From: JAOUGY01 sp963785075
GTDB lineage: Bacteria > Actinomycetota > Acidimicrobiia > Spongiisociales > ZC4RG35
NCBI GenBank assembly: GCA_963785075.1
Contig: CAWATW010000008.1
Location: forward strand, 62,001 to 126,000
Direction: 5' to 3'
Length of the DNA stretch: 64,000 bases
Of the stretch, positions 1 to 8,410 are shown in pieces (the first letter of the stretch is position 1; every line of letters starts with the position of its first letter). A program made the position numbers and the translations under genes. The notes beneath the pieces were generated by a model. It searched no databases. It saw only the letters and a list, made by a program, of their open reading frames with translations, and was not told the DNA's origin.

Positions 1-33
1 AAGCCGGGCTTCCACGCGCCCCGTCCGACTCAT
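1..33 (-). CDS. Start of a gene cut by the window edge (possibly tgt)
   Basis: An ATG at 33-31 overlaps the queA stop codon in an ATGA arrangement and opens a frame (M-S-R-T-G-R-V-E-A-R-L) that runs out of the window. In many bacteria queA is followed by tgt, the tRNA-guanine transglycosylase that inserts the queuosine precursor, and an R-T-G-R stretch occurs near the Tgt N-terminus. Eleven residues are too few to be sure, so identity is inference from gene order. Confidence 0.3.
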   Translation of the reverse strand, partial: MSRTGRVEARL

Positions 34-1043
34 GAGCGCTCGCAGAGCATGGCGTCGCCGAAGCTGAGAAATCGATATCCGCGGTCGATCGCCACCCGGT
101 AGGCGTCTCTCCACCCCTCGCCCATGAACGCCTCCACGAGTACGAGGAGGCTCGATCGTGGAAGATGAAAGTTCGTGATCAACAGGTCGACGACGTTGAA
201 CGTCGAACCGGGCGCCAGGAACAGGTCCGTGTCCCGCACGCCGGGCGCCACGCTGCCATCGGGCTCCGCAAACGTCTCGAGCGTGCGGACGACCGTCGTC
301 CCGACGGCCACGACCCTTCCGCCCCGCTCCCGGCACGCCCTGATCGCCTCGGTCGTCGGGAGGTCGACCCTGCAGCGTTCTGTGTGCATGACGTGATCTT
401 CCACCCGGTCGGTGGCGATGGGTCGGAACGTGGCCAGCCCGACCTCGAGATCGACCGATGCGATCTCGATTCCGGACGTGCGCAGACCCTCCACGAGCTG
501 CGGCGTGAAGTGCAGGCCGGCCGTGGGCGCCGCCGCCGATCCAGGACGGTCGGCGAACACGGTCTGGTACCTGCCAGGATCATCGAGACGTGTAGTGATG
601 TACGGCGGCAACGGCACCTCGCCCACCTTCTCGAGCTCGGCCTCGATGTCCTCGCCCCCGCCATGCAGAACCACTTTGGCGATGCCGTCCACCGGATCGG
701 TGAGGACCCGACCGGTGACATCGCCGAAACGAAGGCGGGTTCCCGCCCGAAGGCGTCGGGCCGGCCGCACCATTGCCTCCCATGCATCGTCCGGGAATCG
801 ACGAAGGAGCAGCAACTCGACGTTGCCGCCGGTCCCTTGCTTCTGCCCGTGAAGCCTGGCGGGCCGCACCCGCGTTCGGTTCACGACGAGCAGATCGCCG
901 TGCTGCAGCAGATCTGGAAGCTGGGAGAACCGATGATCGGACAGATTGCGAGTGTCGAGCAGTCGAGAGGAGTGCCGTGGCTCGACCGGTGTCTGCGCAA
1001 TCCGTTCCTCCGGAAGGTGATAGTCGAAGGCAGAGGTGTCCAT
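30..1043 (-). CDS. queA: S-adenosylmethionine:tRNA ribosyltransferase-isomerase QueA
   Basis: QueA transfers and isomerises the ribosyl group of S-adenosylmethionine onto 7-aminomethyl-7-deazaguanine in tRNA, making epoxyqueuosine in the cytoplasm. The protein is 337 residues, normal for the family. It shows the N-terminal D-Y-x-L-P-x-E-x-I-A-Q-x-P pattern, V-N-R-T-R-V near residue 54, A-A-P-T-A-G-L-H-F-T at 171-180 and T-N-F-H-L-P near 290. The open frame extends 51 codons further upstream, but the family begins at the ATG at 1043, which also clears the end of ruvB by 22 bases. It is the last complete gene of a run with ruvC, ruvA and ruvB. Confidence 0.95.
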   Translation of the reverse strand: MDTSAFDYHLPEERIAQTPVEPRHSSRLLDTRNLSDHRFSQLPDLLQHGDLLVVNRTRVRPARLHGQKQGTGGNVELLLLRRFPDDAWEAMVRPARRLRAGTRLRFGDVTGRVLTDPVDGIAKVVLHGGGEDIEAELEKVGEVPLPPYITTRLDDPGRYQTVFADRPGSAAAPTAGLHFTPQLVEGLRTSGIEIASVDLEVGLATFRPIATDRVEDHVMHTERCRVDLPTTEAIRACRERGGRVVAVGTTVVRTLETFAEPDGSVAPGVRDTDLFLAPGSTFNVVDLLITNFHLPRSSLLVLVEAFMGEGWRDAYRVAIDRGYRFLSFGDAMLCERS

Positions 1044-1065
1044 GCCGACCGGAACGCTAGGCGAA

Positions 1066-2097
1066 TCAGTCGAGTTGAAACGCGGCCTGCGCCGATGTCG
1101 GAGGTTCCAACCCGAGGTGCCGGTAGGCCCCGGCCGTGGCAACCCGTCCGCGAGGCGTCCGCGCAAGGAGGCCGGCTTGGAGCAGGAACGGCTCATAGGC
1201 GTCTTCGACGGTCTCCGGTTCTTCCCCTACGGCGATCGCCAGCGTCCCCAGACCCACCGGTCCGCCCCCGAACTTGCGCACGACGGCATCGAGGATTGCC
1301 CTGTCGATCTTGTCGAGGCCCATCGGATCGATCTCGAACACATCCAGAGCGGCGTCGGCCACGATTCCATCGATGTGCCCATCTGCGCGGGCGATGGCGT
1401 AGTCCCTGACGCGAGCCAGCAGACGGTTGGCGATCCGGGCCGTACCCCTGCTCCGCTCTGCGATCTGGCGGGAGCCCGACTCATCGATGTCGACTCCCAA
1501 GATCGAGGCCGATCGGGCCACGATCCGTTGCAGGTCGTCATGGGTGTAATGGTCGATGCGCTCGACGATTCCGAAGCGATCGCGCAGCGGGGCGGCCACG
1601 GTTCCGATCCGCGTCGTGGCGCCGACCATCGTGAACTTCGCGAGGTCGAGCCGTATGGAGGTCGCCGCCGGGCCCTTGCCGAGCACGATGTCGAGCTCGA
1701 AGTCCTCCATCGCCGGATACAGCACCTCTTCCACGGCCCGGGGCACCCGGTGGATCTCATCGATGAAAAAGACGTCGCCGTCTTCCAGATTCGAGAGTAT
1801 GGCGGCGAGATCGCCCGGGCGTTCCAAGGCAGGCCCTGACGTCTTCTTGAACGCGGCGCCGAGCTCATTGGCGAGAATGCCGGCCAGCGATGTCTTGCCC
1901 AGTCCGGGCGGGCCGGAGAGCAGCACGTGGTCGAGCGGCTTTCCGAGGGCGCGGGACGCCTCGATCGATATCTGGAGGCGCTCCTTCACCTTGGCCTGAC
2001 CGATGAACTCTTCGAGCCGTTGCGGCCTCAGCGTTGCTTCGAAGTCGTCGTCGATCGGCTGAGTACCGCCTGCCAGAACGCCCTCTTCTCGCATCAA
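1066..2097 (-). CDS. ruvB: Holliday junction branch migration ATPase RuvB
   Basis: RuvB is the hexameric AAA+ motor that drives branch migration of Holliday junctions with RuvA. The 343-residue protein has the Walker A motif G-P-P-G-L-G-K-T-S at 62-70, Walker B D-E-I-H at 113-116, the G-A-T-T-R sensor near 159 and the arginine-finger segment P-L-R-D-R-F-G near 170, followed by a C-terminal winged helix. Its ATG overlaps the ruvA stop (ATGA, 2094-2097), which argues for translational coupling. A second Met directly after the first could also serve as start. Confidence 0.97.
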   Translation of the reverse strand: MMREEGVLAGGTQPIDDDFEATLRPQRLEEFIGQAKVKERLQISIEASRALGKPLDHVLLSGPPGLGKTSLAGILANELGAAFKKTSGPALERPGDLAAILSNLEDGDVFFIDEIHRVPRAVEEVLYPAMEDFELDIVLGKGPAATSIRLDLAKFTMVGATTRIGTVAAPLRDRFGIVERIDHYTHDDLQRIVARSASILGVDIDESGSRQIAERSRGTARIANRLLARVRDYAIARADGHIDGIVADAALDVFEIDPMGLDKIDRAILDAVVRKFGGGPVGLGTLAIAVGEEPETVEDAYEPFLLQAGLLARTPRGRVATAGAYRHLGLEPPTSAQAAFQLD

Positions 2098-2672
2098 CGA
2101 CCTCTCGTGGACAGCGAGCGCAGCGCCTGGCGGATCTGCTCGGTGACAGGCGCATCGGCGTCCACCGACGGGACCACGTCACGAATCTCGGCGGGGGTGT
2201 ACCCGAGCGCCTCCAGTGCTTCGCGGAACTGCGACGCCGTGGCTGCGCCTTCGAGAACGTCGGCCTCCATGTCGGAGAGTTTGGGTTTCAGATCGAGCAC
2301 GATCTTCTGCGCACCTCGCATCCCGATGCCGGGCACCTGTGTGAGGCTCTTGACGTCCTCGGACGCCACGGTCTTTCGAAGCGCATCGGCCGAGAACACG
2401 CCGAGGATCGCCAGCGCCACCTTCGGTCCGATGCCCGAGACGCTCAGCAGCACCCTGAAGAGATCGCGGTCGGATTCCGCCGCGAAGCCGTAGAGACTCA
2501 TGTCGTCTTCACGCACCTGCAGGTGAGTGAACACCACCGTCGGTTCGCCGACGGGCGGAAGCGAGGCGATCGCCTTGGCCGTCATGGCGACCTCGTAACC
2601 CACGCCGTTCACGTCGAGGATCATCCGATCGGGGCGAAAGCCCACAACCGATCCTGAGAGCCGCCCGATCAT
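2094..2672 (-). CDS. ruvA: Holliday junction DNA helicase subunit RuvA
   Basis: RuvA is the tetrameric junction-binding partner of RuvB. The protein begins M-I-G-R-L-S-G, the usual RuvA N-terminus, so I placed the start at 2672 rather than 45 bases upstream; this gives 192 residues, normal for the family. Helix-hairpin-helix segments are visible (S-G-I-G-P-K-V-A and [10 protein letters not shown]), followed by the acidic linker and the C-terminal RuvB-binding domain. The start overlaps the ruvC stop by four bases and the stop overlaps ruvB by four, so ruvC-ruvA-ruvB is one coupled operon. Confidence 0.95.
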   Translation of the reverse strand: MIGRLSGSVVGFRPDRMILDVNGVGYEVAMTAKAIASLPPVGEPTVVFTHLQVREDDMSLYGFAAESDRDLFRVLLSVSGIGPKVALAILGVFSADALRKTVASEDVKSLTQVPGIGMRGAQKIVLDLKPKLSDMEADVLEGAATASQFREALEALGYTPAEIRDVVPSVDADAPVTEQIRQALRSLSTRGR

Positions 2673-3160
2673 CGGGGCGCTCCGCCGGTGACGAGCCGCA
2701 TCGACTGGAGATGACACAGCGCCACCGCCAGGGCATCGGCGGCGTCCGCCGGACGTGGTGCTTCAGCCAGCTTGAGCCGGCGTTTCACCATGTCACCGAC
2801 CATCCGCTTGTCGGCGGCGCCGTCACCGGTGACCGCGAGCTTCACAGCGGTCGGCGTGTACTCGACGACCGGGACTCCAGCTTGTGCCGCGGCGAGGAGC
2901 GCCATTCCCGACGCACGACTCACCGAGAGCGCCGTCTGGAGGTTTCGATTCGTGAAGACACGCTCGATCGCCATGACATCCGGGCGGTGGCCGGCGATCA
3001 GGGCCGTGAGGTCGGCATGCAGCTCGGCGAGGCGTTCTGCGGTGGTCTTGGTGGTGGCGGTGCGGATCACACCGACCGCGATGGGCTGCGGCGGATGAGC
3101 GCGGCGCAACAACCCGTAGCCGGTCCGAGTGAGTCCAGGATCGATCCCGAGAACGAACAT
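2669..3160 (-). CDS. ruvC: Crossover junction endonuclease RuvC
   Basis: RuvC is the Holliday junction resolvase acting with RuvAB. The 163-residue protein starts M-F-V-L-G-I-D-P-G-L-T-R-T-G-Y-G. The RNase H-fold acidic residues are present: Asp7, Glu66 in the M-A-I-E-R-V-F segment, and Asp139 and Asp142 in P-A-D-A-A-D-A-L-A. The open frame continues 97 codons upstream, but the family start is the ATG at 3160. It is the first gene of the leftward run; the 172 bases to the divergent gene at 3333 must hold its promoter. No yebC gene lies next to it, unlike in many actinobacteria. Confidence 0.95.
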   Translation of the reverse strand: MFVLGIDPGLTRTGYGLLRRAHPPQPIAVGVIRTATTKTTAERLAELHADLTALIAGHRPDVMAIERVFTNRNLQTALSVSRASGMALLAAAQAGVPVVEYTPTAVKLAVTGDGAADKRMVGDMVKRRLKLAEAPRPADAADALAVALCHLQSMRLVTGGAPR

Positions 3161-3332
3161 GTGTACGACAGGGTAGACCACAGCTCGCGGCCCCACGCGG
3201 CATGTCATCGACGCATACTTCTGCAGTCGGCCGGCTCTGGACCCGACGAGACCGAGCTCCGACAGGAGGGCGGTTTGCGCCTGCCCCCTTCTGGGCGTCA
3301 CCCCGGATGCCTCCAGGTGGTTTGATGGGATC

Positions 3333-4274
3333 GTGCGACTCCGATTCATCGATGCCGGCCAGATCCGGGACGGACTGAGCATGCCGGAGCTGATCGCGGC
3401 GCTCAGGGAGGGACACCGGCGCGACCTCCCGCAGATGGAACGGGTGTTCATTCAAGAGCCCAACACCGTCAACAGCTTCTTGGCCTGGAACGCGTGGGAG
3501 TCGCGATCCATGATCGCGGTCAAGCTCGTCACGATCTTCCCGGACAACCCGGGAGCGGCCACGCCGGCTCCGAGCGTGCAAGCGGTGGTCACGGCGTTCG
3601 ACGGTACCGACGGGACACCACTGGCCGTGATCGATGGCACCGAGCTCACCTACTGGAAGACCGCGGCGTCCTCCGGCCTGGCCGCCGAATTCCTTGCTCC
3701 ACCCGAGCCCAAGACCCTTCTGATGGTGGGTGCGGGCGGCCTGGCGCCGTACCTCGTGATGGCGCACCTGGCGGTCCGCCCTTCGATAGAGCGCGTGCTC
3801 GTGTGGAATCGCACCCGCTCCCGTGCGGAGGCGATGATCGGTCATCCTCTGATCGGGACCCCGCTCCAGGTGATCGACGACCTGGATGCGGCGCTCGGTG
3901 TCGCCGACGTGATCTCGTCAGCCACCTCGTCGAACCGGCCGCTCATACGCGGCGATCTTCTCCCGCCGGGCTGCCACATCGATCTGGTTGGCGGGTTCAC
4001 GCCGGAGATGAGAGAGGCCGACGACGCTGCGATCACCTGCGCAACGGTGTTCGTGGACGCCGCGATGTTCACCATCGATCATTGCGGAGACATCAGCGCC
4101 CCCATCGCCTCCGGCGTCATCAGCCGTTCAGACGTTGTCGCCGACCTCTTCGACTTGTGCCGGTCGGAGCATCCCGGGCGCACAGGCCCCGACGAGACAA
4201 CGCTCTTCAAGTCGGGTGGAGGAGCACATCTGGACCTGATGGCGACCCGCCACGTTCTCGAGGTTCTCGCATGA
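3333..4274 (+). CDS. Ornithine cyclodeaminase / mu-crystallin family protein
   Basis: The 313-residue protein belongs to the ornithine cyclodeaminase/mu-crystallin family of NAD(P)-dependent enzymes, which includes ornithine cyclodeaminase, alanine dehydrogenase and ketimine reductases. Visible signs are a substrate-binding half with M-I-A-V-K-L-V-T-I-F-P-D-N near 57-70, the T-Y-W-K-T-A-A-S-S-G-L-A-A motif near 107, and the Rossmann motif V-G-A-G-G-L-A-P near 133. Start is GTG with a weak ribosome site. It ends in an ATGA overlap with the glyoxalase-like gene. The substrate cannot be told from sequence; members of this family are often misnamed. Confidence 0.85.
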   Translation: MRLRFIDAGQIRDGLSMPELIAALREGHRRDLPQMERVFIQEPNTVNSFLAWNAWESRSMIAVKLVTIFPDNPGAATPAPSVQAVVTAFDGTDGTPLAVIDGTELTYWKTAASSGLAAEFLAPPEPKTLLMVGAGGLAPYLVMAHLAVRPSIERVLVWNRTRSRAEAMIGHPLIGTPLQVIDDLDAALGVADVISSATSSNRPLIRGDLLPPGCHIDLVGGFTPEMREADDAAITCATVFVDAAMFTIDHCGDISAPIASGVISRSDVVADLFDLCRSEHPGRTGPDETTLFKSGGGAHLDLMATRHVLEVLA

Positions 4275-4648
4275 TCGTGGGACTCCATCATGTCCAGCTG
4301 GCGATGCCCCCCGGAGAAGAAGAAGCTGCGCGTATCTTCTACCGAGACGTGCTCGGCATCCCCGAACGCGAGAAACCGCCCCATTTGGCGATCCGAGGTG
4401 GCTGCTGGTTCGAGAACGAACACGTGAGGATCCACCTCGGCGTCGAGCAACCATTCCGTCCCGCCCGCAAGGCCCACCCGGCGCTGCTTGTCGAGGATCT
4501 TGCCGCGGTCGTGGAAACACTGTCGGCCGCCGGTTTTGCACCCGAGGCCGATCAGCCGTTGCCCGGCTACCACCGACTCTATGTCTCAGATCCCTTTGGG
4601 AACCGCATCGAGTTTGTGGAACCGCTTCACGACCTTCCGGGTCCGTAG
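4271..4648 (+). CDS. Glyoxalase / VOC superfamily protein
   Basis: This 125-residue protein is a single vicinal-oxygen-chelate module. It begins G-L-H-H-V-Q-L-A-M-P, contains F-Y-R-D-V-L-G-I-P near residue 24, and ends with the second half-motif Y-V-S-D-P-F-G-N-R-I-E-F. Family members are metal-dependent isomerases, dioxygenases or resistance proteins, and the sequence does not say which. The ATG overlaps the stop of the cyclodeaminase-like gene, so the two are probably co-translated. Its stop is one base from the stop of the convergent Hsp70 gene. Confidence 0.85.
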   Translation: MIVGLHHVQLAMPPGEEEAARIFYRDVLGIPEREKPPHLAIRGGCWFENEHVRIHLGVEQPFRPARKAHPALLVEDLAAVVETLSAAGFAPEADQPLPGYHRLYVSDPFGNRIEFVEPLHDLPGP

Positions 4649-4649
4649 T

Positions 4650-6914
4650 TCAGAGCTCTCGCGGCGGTCCCGGATCGAGTACACAGGGACCAACGCCGAG
4701 CGCATGCGCCGGATCCAGACCTACGGTCATCGGACCCGGCGCCGTTGCGTTCTCGAGATCGGGCAGATCCATGCAGTGGAAGCTCCGCTCGTTGAGGACC
4801 TCGTGTGACGATGTCGCCGGCGTGGCGCACATCTGGGTCGCTCCTTCGGGCCGATCGGACACCGCGTACTCCTGGAACGGCGCCGGGATGTCGTACAGAA
4901 TCCATGTCTTGGCATCCGGACCGGCTCCCGCCTCGTGAACGTCGTAGACGTTCCAGAAGAAGTGGATGTGCACCGAGTCTCCAGATCCGATCAGCGGCTC
5001 GTAGTTGGCCTCGTACCCCACCACGTAGCGTCCGTCCTCCACCGCGATGTCGGTGATCGTCACGCGCTCGCCGGCCTCCACCTCTTGGGTGAGTTCGGCC
5101 TCGACCCAACCACCGGCGATGGGCTCTTCGAGCTCGTACCACTCGTACCCATCGACACTCTGCACCTTCCCGGTGGTCGTGAACGTCGTGAGCGCAGGCA
5201 ATGCTCCTATGGCCGCCTGATCGGCACCGGCGTCGGCGCGAACGACGAACCCTGCGTCTCCCGTGCTGTCGACCACCTGAAGTGCCTGAGGTGCTCGGAC
5301 CTCGATCGGGTCGATGGTGGTCGTCACCGCCTGCGTGGTGGTGGTCGTGGCCTCGGTCGCGACCGTGGTCGATCCGTCCGACAACACGGTCGTGGGGCTC
5401 GCCTGGAGGTCATCCGGATCGTTCCCACTCGTGAGAACCACGACGCCCACCACCACGGTCGCAAGAGCGATCATTGCGGCGACGACCGCCCGCCCGCGAC
5501 CCGACCCGCCTCCGCTCGCCGGTGGCGGTGGGGCGCCACCCGGAGGAAATCCAGGGGCAGGGTCGGCGACCTCGGGAATGTCTGCCGCCGGGCTCCGACG
5601 CTCCAGCGGCGACGCCGGTTCGGATGCCTCGGTCGGTTGCTCGTGGCCTTCCAATGGCGTCGATGTTCGACCAATCGGAGGTCGGTCCGTCACCAGCGCC
5701 AAAGGCCGGGTGTCCTCACCCACCTGGGCTGTCGGTCCGTCGGAACCGGTTGCCGCGAGCAACGAGACCTTCGGCTCGGAGTCCGAATCGGAATCGGTCA
5801 CGGGCTCTGGCGTCGGTGTGATCGACGTGACGCTGCCGGCGCTGTCGCTTGCGTTGAAAGCAGCGATTGCTGCTCCCACCGCAACCGTGTGTTTTGGATG
5901 CACATCGAGGGCCGTGGGTCGCCCCAACTCGGCGGTCACCAGCTGCGAAACCAGTGGGATTCGAGACGAGCCACCCACCAGCAGGACGGCCGACAGATCG
6001 TCTGCTTCCACCGCAGCGCCGCGCAGCGCACGGCGGAGAGCGTCGATGGTCTCGCCGAGGGCCGGTCGGATCATCGACTCGAACTCGGGACGAGTGAGCC
6101 GCACCTCGGTCTGGATGGTCGGAAGGAACACCGGGATGCTCACGTCGGTGTCCGACGAGAGAGCCTCCTTGGCAGCGACGCACTCCTGGCGGAGTCGCGC
6201 CACTCCCTGAACGACAGCAGGATCCTCGACGTCGAGGTTGTGAAAGGCGGACCCTAGGAACCTGACCACGTACTGGTACACGGCCTCGTCGAAGTCGATC
6301 CCGCCGAGTCGTTCGATGCCTTCGGCTTCCCCGAGAATCTCGAAGCGCTGGTCGCCGGCGGTCTTCCTCAGCACCGCTGCGTCAAATGTCCCGCCGCCGA
6401 GGTCGTAGACCGCGACGATCTCCCCGGCCTCGAGCCGCTCGGTCCAGGCGTAATGGATCGCAGCCGCCTCGGGCTCACTCAGGATCACGGCATCGCCGAC
6501 GTTCGCAAGGCGGATCGCCTGGCGCAGGATGTCCTGTTTGTAGGGACCCCAGTTCGCAGGGTGGGTGATCCCGATTGCCTCGGGCGGCCCTCCCTCCCGC
6601 TGCGACACGATGCCCAACACCGTGTCGAGCAGTTCCGCCATGAGACGGTCGGCCGAGTACGGCGAGTGGCCCACCATGATCGGGGTCGGATCGCCCATCC
6701 GCCGTTTGAACTCCCGCACCACCCTCGTGGGATCGCTGACCCCGCGCCGAACTGCCGGATCTCCAGCCAACACGTCTCCGTCTTCTCGCATGAACAGCAC
6801 CGACGGCACCACTGCCGACCGGTCCCCCAATGTGATGATTTCGCCTCTGCCTTCGCTGAATCTCGCCGCACCCGTGTAGGTGGTGCCGAGATCGATTCCC
6901 AAGTGATAGGACAC
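4650..6914 (-). CDS. Membrane-anchored Hsp70-type ATPase lacking the peptide-binding domain
   Basis: The 754-residue protein opens with a complete Hsp70/actin-fold nucleotide-binding domain (about 1-355): G-I-D-L-G-T-T-Y at 6-13, D-L-G-G-G-T-F-D at 171-178 and L-L-V-G-G-S-S-R-I-P at 311-320. The usual Hsp70 substrate-binding and lid domains are missing. Instead there is a Ser/Pro/Asp-rich linker, one membrane segment (about 476-495), a Thr-rich stretch, an SH3-like segment (about 540-610) and a terminal domain with two cysteines (Cys696 and Cys714). The predicted layout is a cytoplasmic ATPase with an extracytoplasmic sensor or binding part. It diverges from the iniB-like gene at 7197, with 282 bases between. 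Hsp70-like proteins beside dynamin and IniB-like genes are known in actinobacteria; the role of this one is inference. Confidence 0.88.
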   Translation of the reverse strand: MSYHLGIDLGTTYTGAARFSEGRGEIITLGDRSAVVPSVLFMREDGDVLAGDPAVRRGVSDPTRVVREFKRRMGDPTPIMVGHSPYSADRLMAELLDTVLGIVSQREGGPPEAIGITHPANWGPYKQDILRQAIRLANVGDAVILSEPEAAAIHYAWTERLEAGEIVAVYDLGGGTFDAAVLRKTAGDQRFEILGEAEGIERLGGIDFDEAVYQYVVRFLGSAFHNLDVEDPAVVQGVARLRQECVAAKEALSSDTDVSIPVFLPTIQTEVRLTRPEFESMIRPALGETIDALRRALRGAAVEADDLSAVLLVGGSSRIPLVSQLVTAELGRPTALDVHPKHTVAVGAAIAAFNASDSAGSVTSITPTPEPVTDSDSDSEPKVSLLAATGSDGPTAQVGEDTRPLALVTDRPPIGRTSTPLEGHEQPTEASEPASPLERRSPAADIPEVADPAPGFPPGGAPPPPASGGGSGRGRAVVAAMIALATVVVGVVVLTSGNDPDDLQASPTTVLSDGSTTVATEATTTTTQAVTTTIDPIEVRAPQALQVVDSTGDAGFVVRADAGADQAAIGALPALTTFTTTGKVQSVDGYEWYELEEPIAGGWVEAELTQEVEAGERVTITDIAVEDGRYVVGYEANYEPLIGSGDSVHIHFFWNVYDVHEAGAGPDAKTWILYDIPAPFQEYAVSDRPEGATQMCATPATSSHEVLNERSFHCMDLPDLENATAPGPMTVGLDPAHALGVGPCVLDPGPPREL

Positions 6915-6960
6915 CGCCCCGCCTCCTCGTTCTGATGGTCTTCGTTCGAAAAACCCAACA

Positions 6961-6997
6961 AAGGGAGTATCCGGAGGCCGTCTGGATACTCCCTTTC
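6961..6997. promoter_or_regulatory. Perfect 13-bp inverted repeat between the divergent Hsp70 and iniB-like genes
   Basis: The arms AAAGGGAGTATCC (6961-6973) and GGATACTCCCTTT (6985-6997) are exact reverse complements separated by 11 bases. The element starts 47 bases upstream of the Hsp70 start codon and lies 199 bases from the iniB-like start. There is no following T-run, so it is not a typical terminator. An operator for a dimeric regulator, or a hairpin in the Hsp70 leader, are the two readings. Confidence 0.6.
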
Positions 6998-7120
6998 CGA
7001 GACCGCCGGTCAGACGACGGGTCGAAAGCGGCCCACCAGACCAGGCGGTTCGGTCGGAACCAGGGGCGGGAGAGACAACCCGTTGGAGGTCTCAGGGGAC
7101 GAAGGCGCCAGCTCCCCGAA

Positions 7121-7170
7121 CGGAGGTCGCTCCGACCAAGGGGCACATTGCAAGCGCGGAGAAACTCCGC
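7121..7170 (+). promoter_or_regulatory. Two small hairpins sharing the same arms in the iniB-like leader
   Basis: CGGAG-GTCG-CTCCG (7121-7134) and GCGGAG-AAA-CTCCGC (7156-7170) are short perfect stem-loops with the same CGGAG/CTCCG arms. The second ends 26 bases before the iniB-like start codon, just upstream of its AAGGGGAG ribosome site. They could form alternative pairings in the mRNA leader. Short GC-rich stems occur by chance in such DNA, so confidence is limited. Confidence 0.35.
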
Positions 7171-7196
7171 ACGATGGGGAAAGGGGAGTCGCACAC

Positions 7197-8396
7197 ATGG
7201 CGACCATCGAATCGTTCTACCAGTGGCTCATCGGCCTGTTCAAGGAAGGCGAGCATCTCGAGTACGACGACATCAAGTACCGCATGGAAGAAGCGGGCTA
7301 TGGAGACGTGAAGGCCGAGGACGTGTACAACGCGGTCAACACGATGATCGAAGAAGGTGACGTCTTCACCAACGAGCAGACCTCGATGCTGGAGGCGTAC
7401 ACGGGCGGGAACTACGTCGACCAGGGGGCATATGCGCCATCTGGCGCCGCGTCGGGCGGATCGGCCGCCGGAGGCTCTTCGGTATCGGGCGGGTATTCGT
7501 CCGCACCGTCGGCACCTGCGTACGTGCCACCGCCACCGCCTCCACCCCTCGATTCCGACCACTACGGATCGGATCTCGAGGCTGCGATCAGCCAGATCAC
7601 GTATGTCAACAACGTGACCAACAACACCTACACCGAAGACAACGACTACTTCTCGGACGATGACACCGTCATCGACAGCTCCGTCAACCAGAACATCGTT
7701 GCCGCCGGTGACGTCCACCAGGACTTCGACACGGTGACCGCCACCGGTCAGTCCGTGGCGGCCGGCGACGACATCGAGGACAGCGCCGTCATTGCGGGCG
7801 ACGTGGAAGACAGCGTGGTGTCGGGAGACGACACCCACCTCGAAGGATCGGCGGTGGGCGACAACAACACCATCCTGAACGATTCGGACGGGGCGGTGTT
7901 GGGTGACGGCTCGCAGTCGATCACCAACTCGAACGTCACGGACAGCAACGTGCTGGGACCGAACGCAACCCAGGCCGAGCAGATCGCCGGCGGCGACGCC
8001 ATCCAGGCCGACCACAGCGTGGTTGGCACGGGCGGCGATACCACAGGCAACACAGGCGACCTGGTCAACTCGAACCTGCAGTCCGGCGACGGCTCTATCG
8101 AGGCCATCCAGGGCTCGACCGTCGAGACTGCCGAGTTCGGTGAGGGAGACCTCGATGCCACCGACAACGTCATCAGCGACAGCGAAGGCGCCGCCATCAA
8201 CAGCGGTGACCATGGCAACGCCGAGGGCGAGTTCGAAGAGAACTTCGACGAGCAGTTCGTGGAGATCGAGAACAGCGCGCTGGCTGGAGTCGCGATTGCC
8301 GACGACGGTCCGGCCGAGGGCGAGTTCGAGATCGAGGTCGAGGACGTCGCAGTCCTCGAGCATCCCGAGCCCGTCGAAGACGTCGTCGAGCACTGA
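7197..8396 (+). CDS. IniB-like protein: short helical N-terminal domain and acidic repetitive tail
   Basis: The 399-residue protein has a helical N-terminal region of about 55 residues (A-T-I-E-S-F-Y-Q-W-L-I-G-L-F...) that resembles the start of actinobacterial IniB-type proteins (S-L-I-D-Y-I-L-S-L-F in M. tuberculosis). A Gly/Ser/Ala segment and seven consecutive prolines (about 113-119) follow. The rest is Asn/Asp/Gly/Ser-rich and very acidic, with recurrent S-x-V-x-x-G-D-D and N-S-N-V-x-D-S-N-V type steps suggestive of a beta-solenoid. No signal peptide is visible. I chose the ATG at 7197 because of the ribosome site AAGGGGAG and because the IniB-like segment begins there. It is the first gene of a run with iniA and iniC. 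Function is not established; IniB assignment rests on N-terminus and context. Confidence 0.75.
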   Translation: MATIESFYQWLIGLFKEGEHLEYDDIKYRMEEAGYGDVKAEDVYNAVNTMIEEGDVFTNEQTSMLEAYTGGNYVDQGAYAPSGAASGGSAAGGSSVSGGYSSAPSAPAYVPPPPPPPLDSDHYGSDLEAAISQITYVNNVTNNTYTEDNDYFSDDDTVIDSSVNQNIVAAGDVHQDFDTVTATGQSVAAGDDIEDSAVIAGDVEDSVVSGDDTHLEGSAVGDNNTILNDSDGAVLGDGSQSITNSNVTDSNVLGPNATQAEQIAGGDAIQADHSVVGTGGDTTGNTGDLVNSNLQSGDGSIEAIQGSTVETAEFGEGDLDATDNVISDSEGAAINSGDHGNAEGEFEENFDEQFVEIENSALAGVAIADDGPAEGEFEIEVEDVAVLEHPEPVEDVVEH

Positions 8397-8410
8397 GCCA
8401 CGGGACGAAC

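Noticed and set aside
4935..6257. A 440-residue open frame antisense to the Hsp70 gene
   Set aside because: It mirrors the Hsp70 codons and has no family content or start signal.
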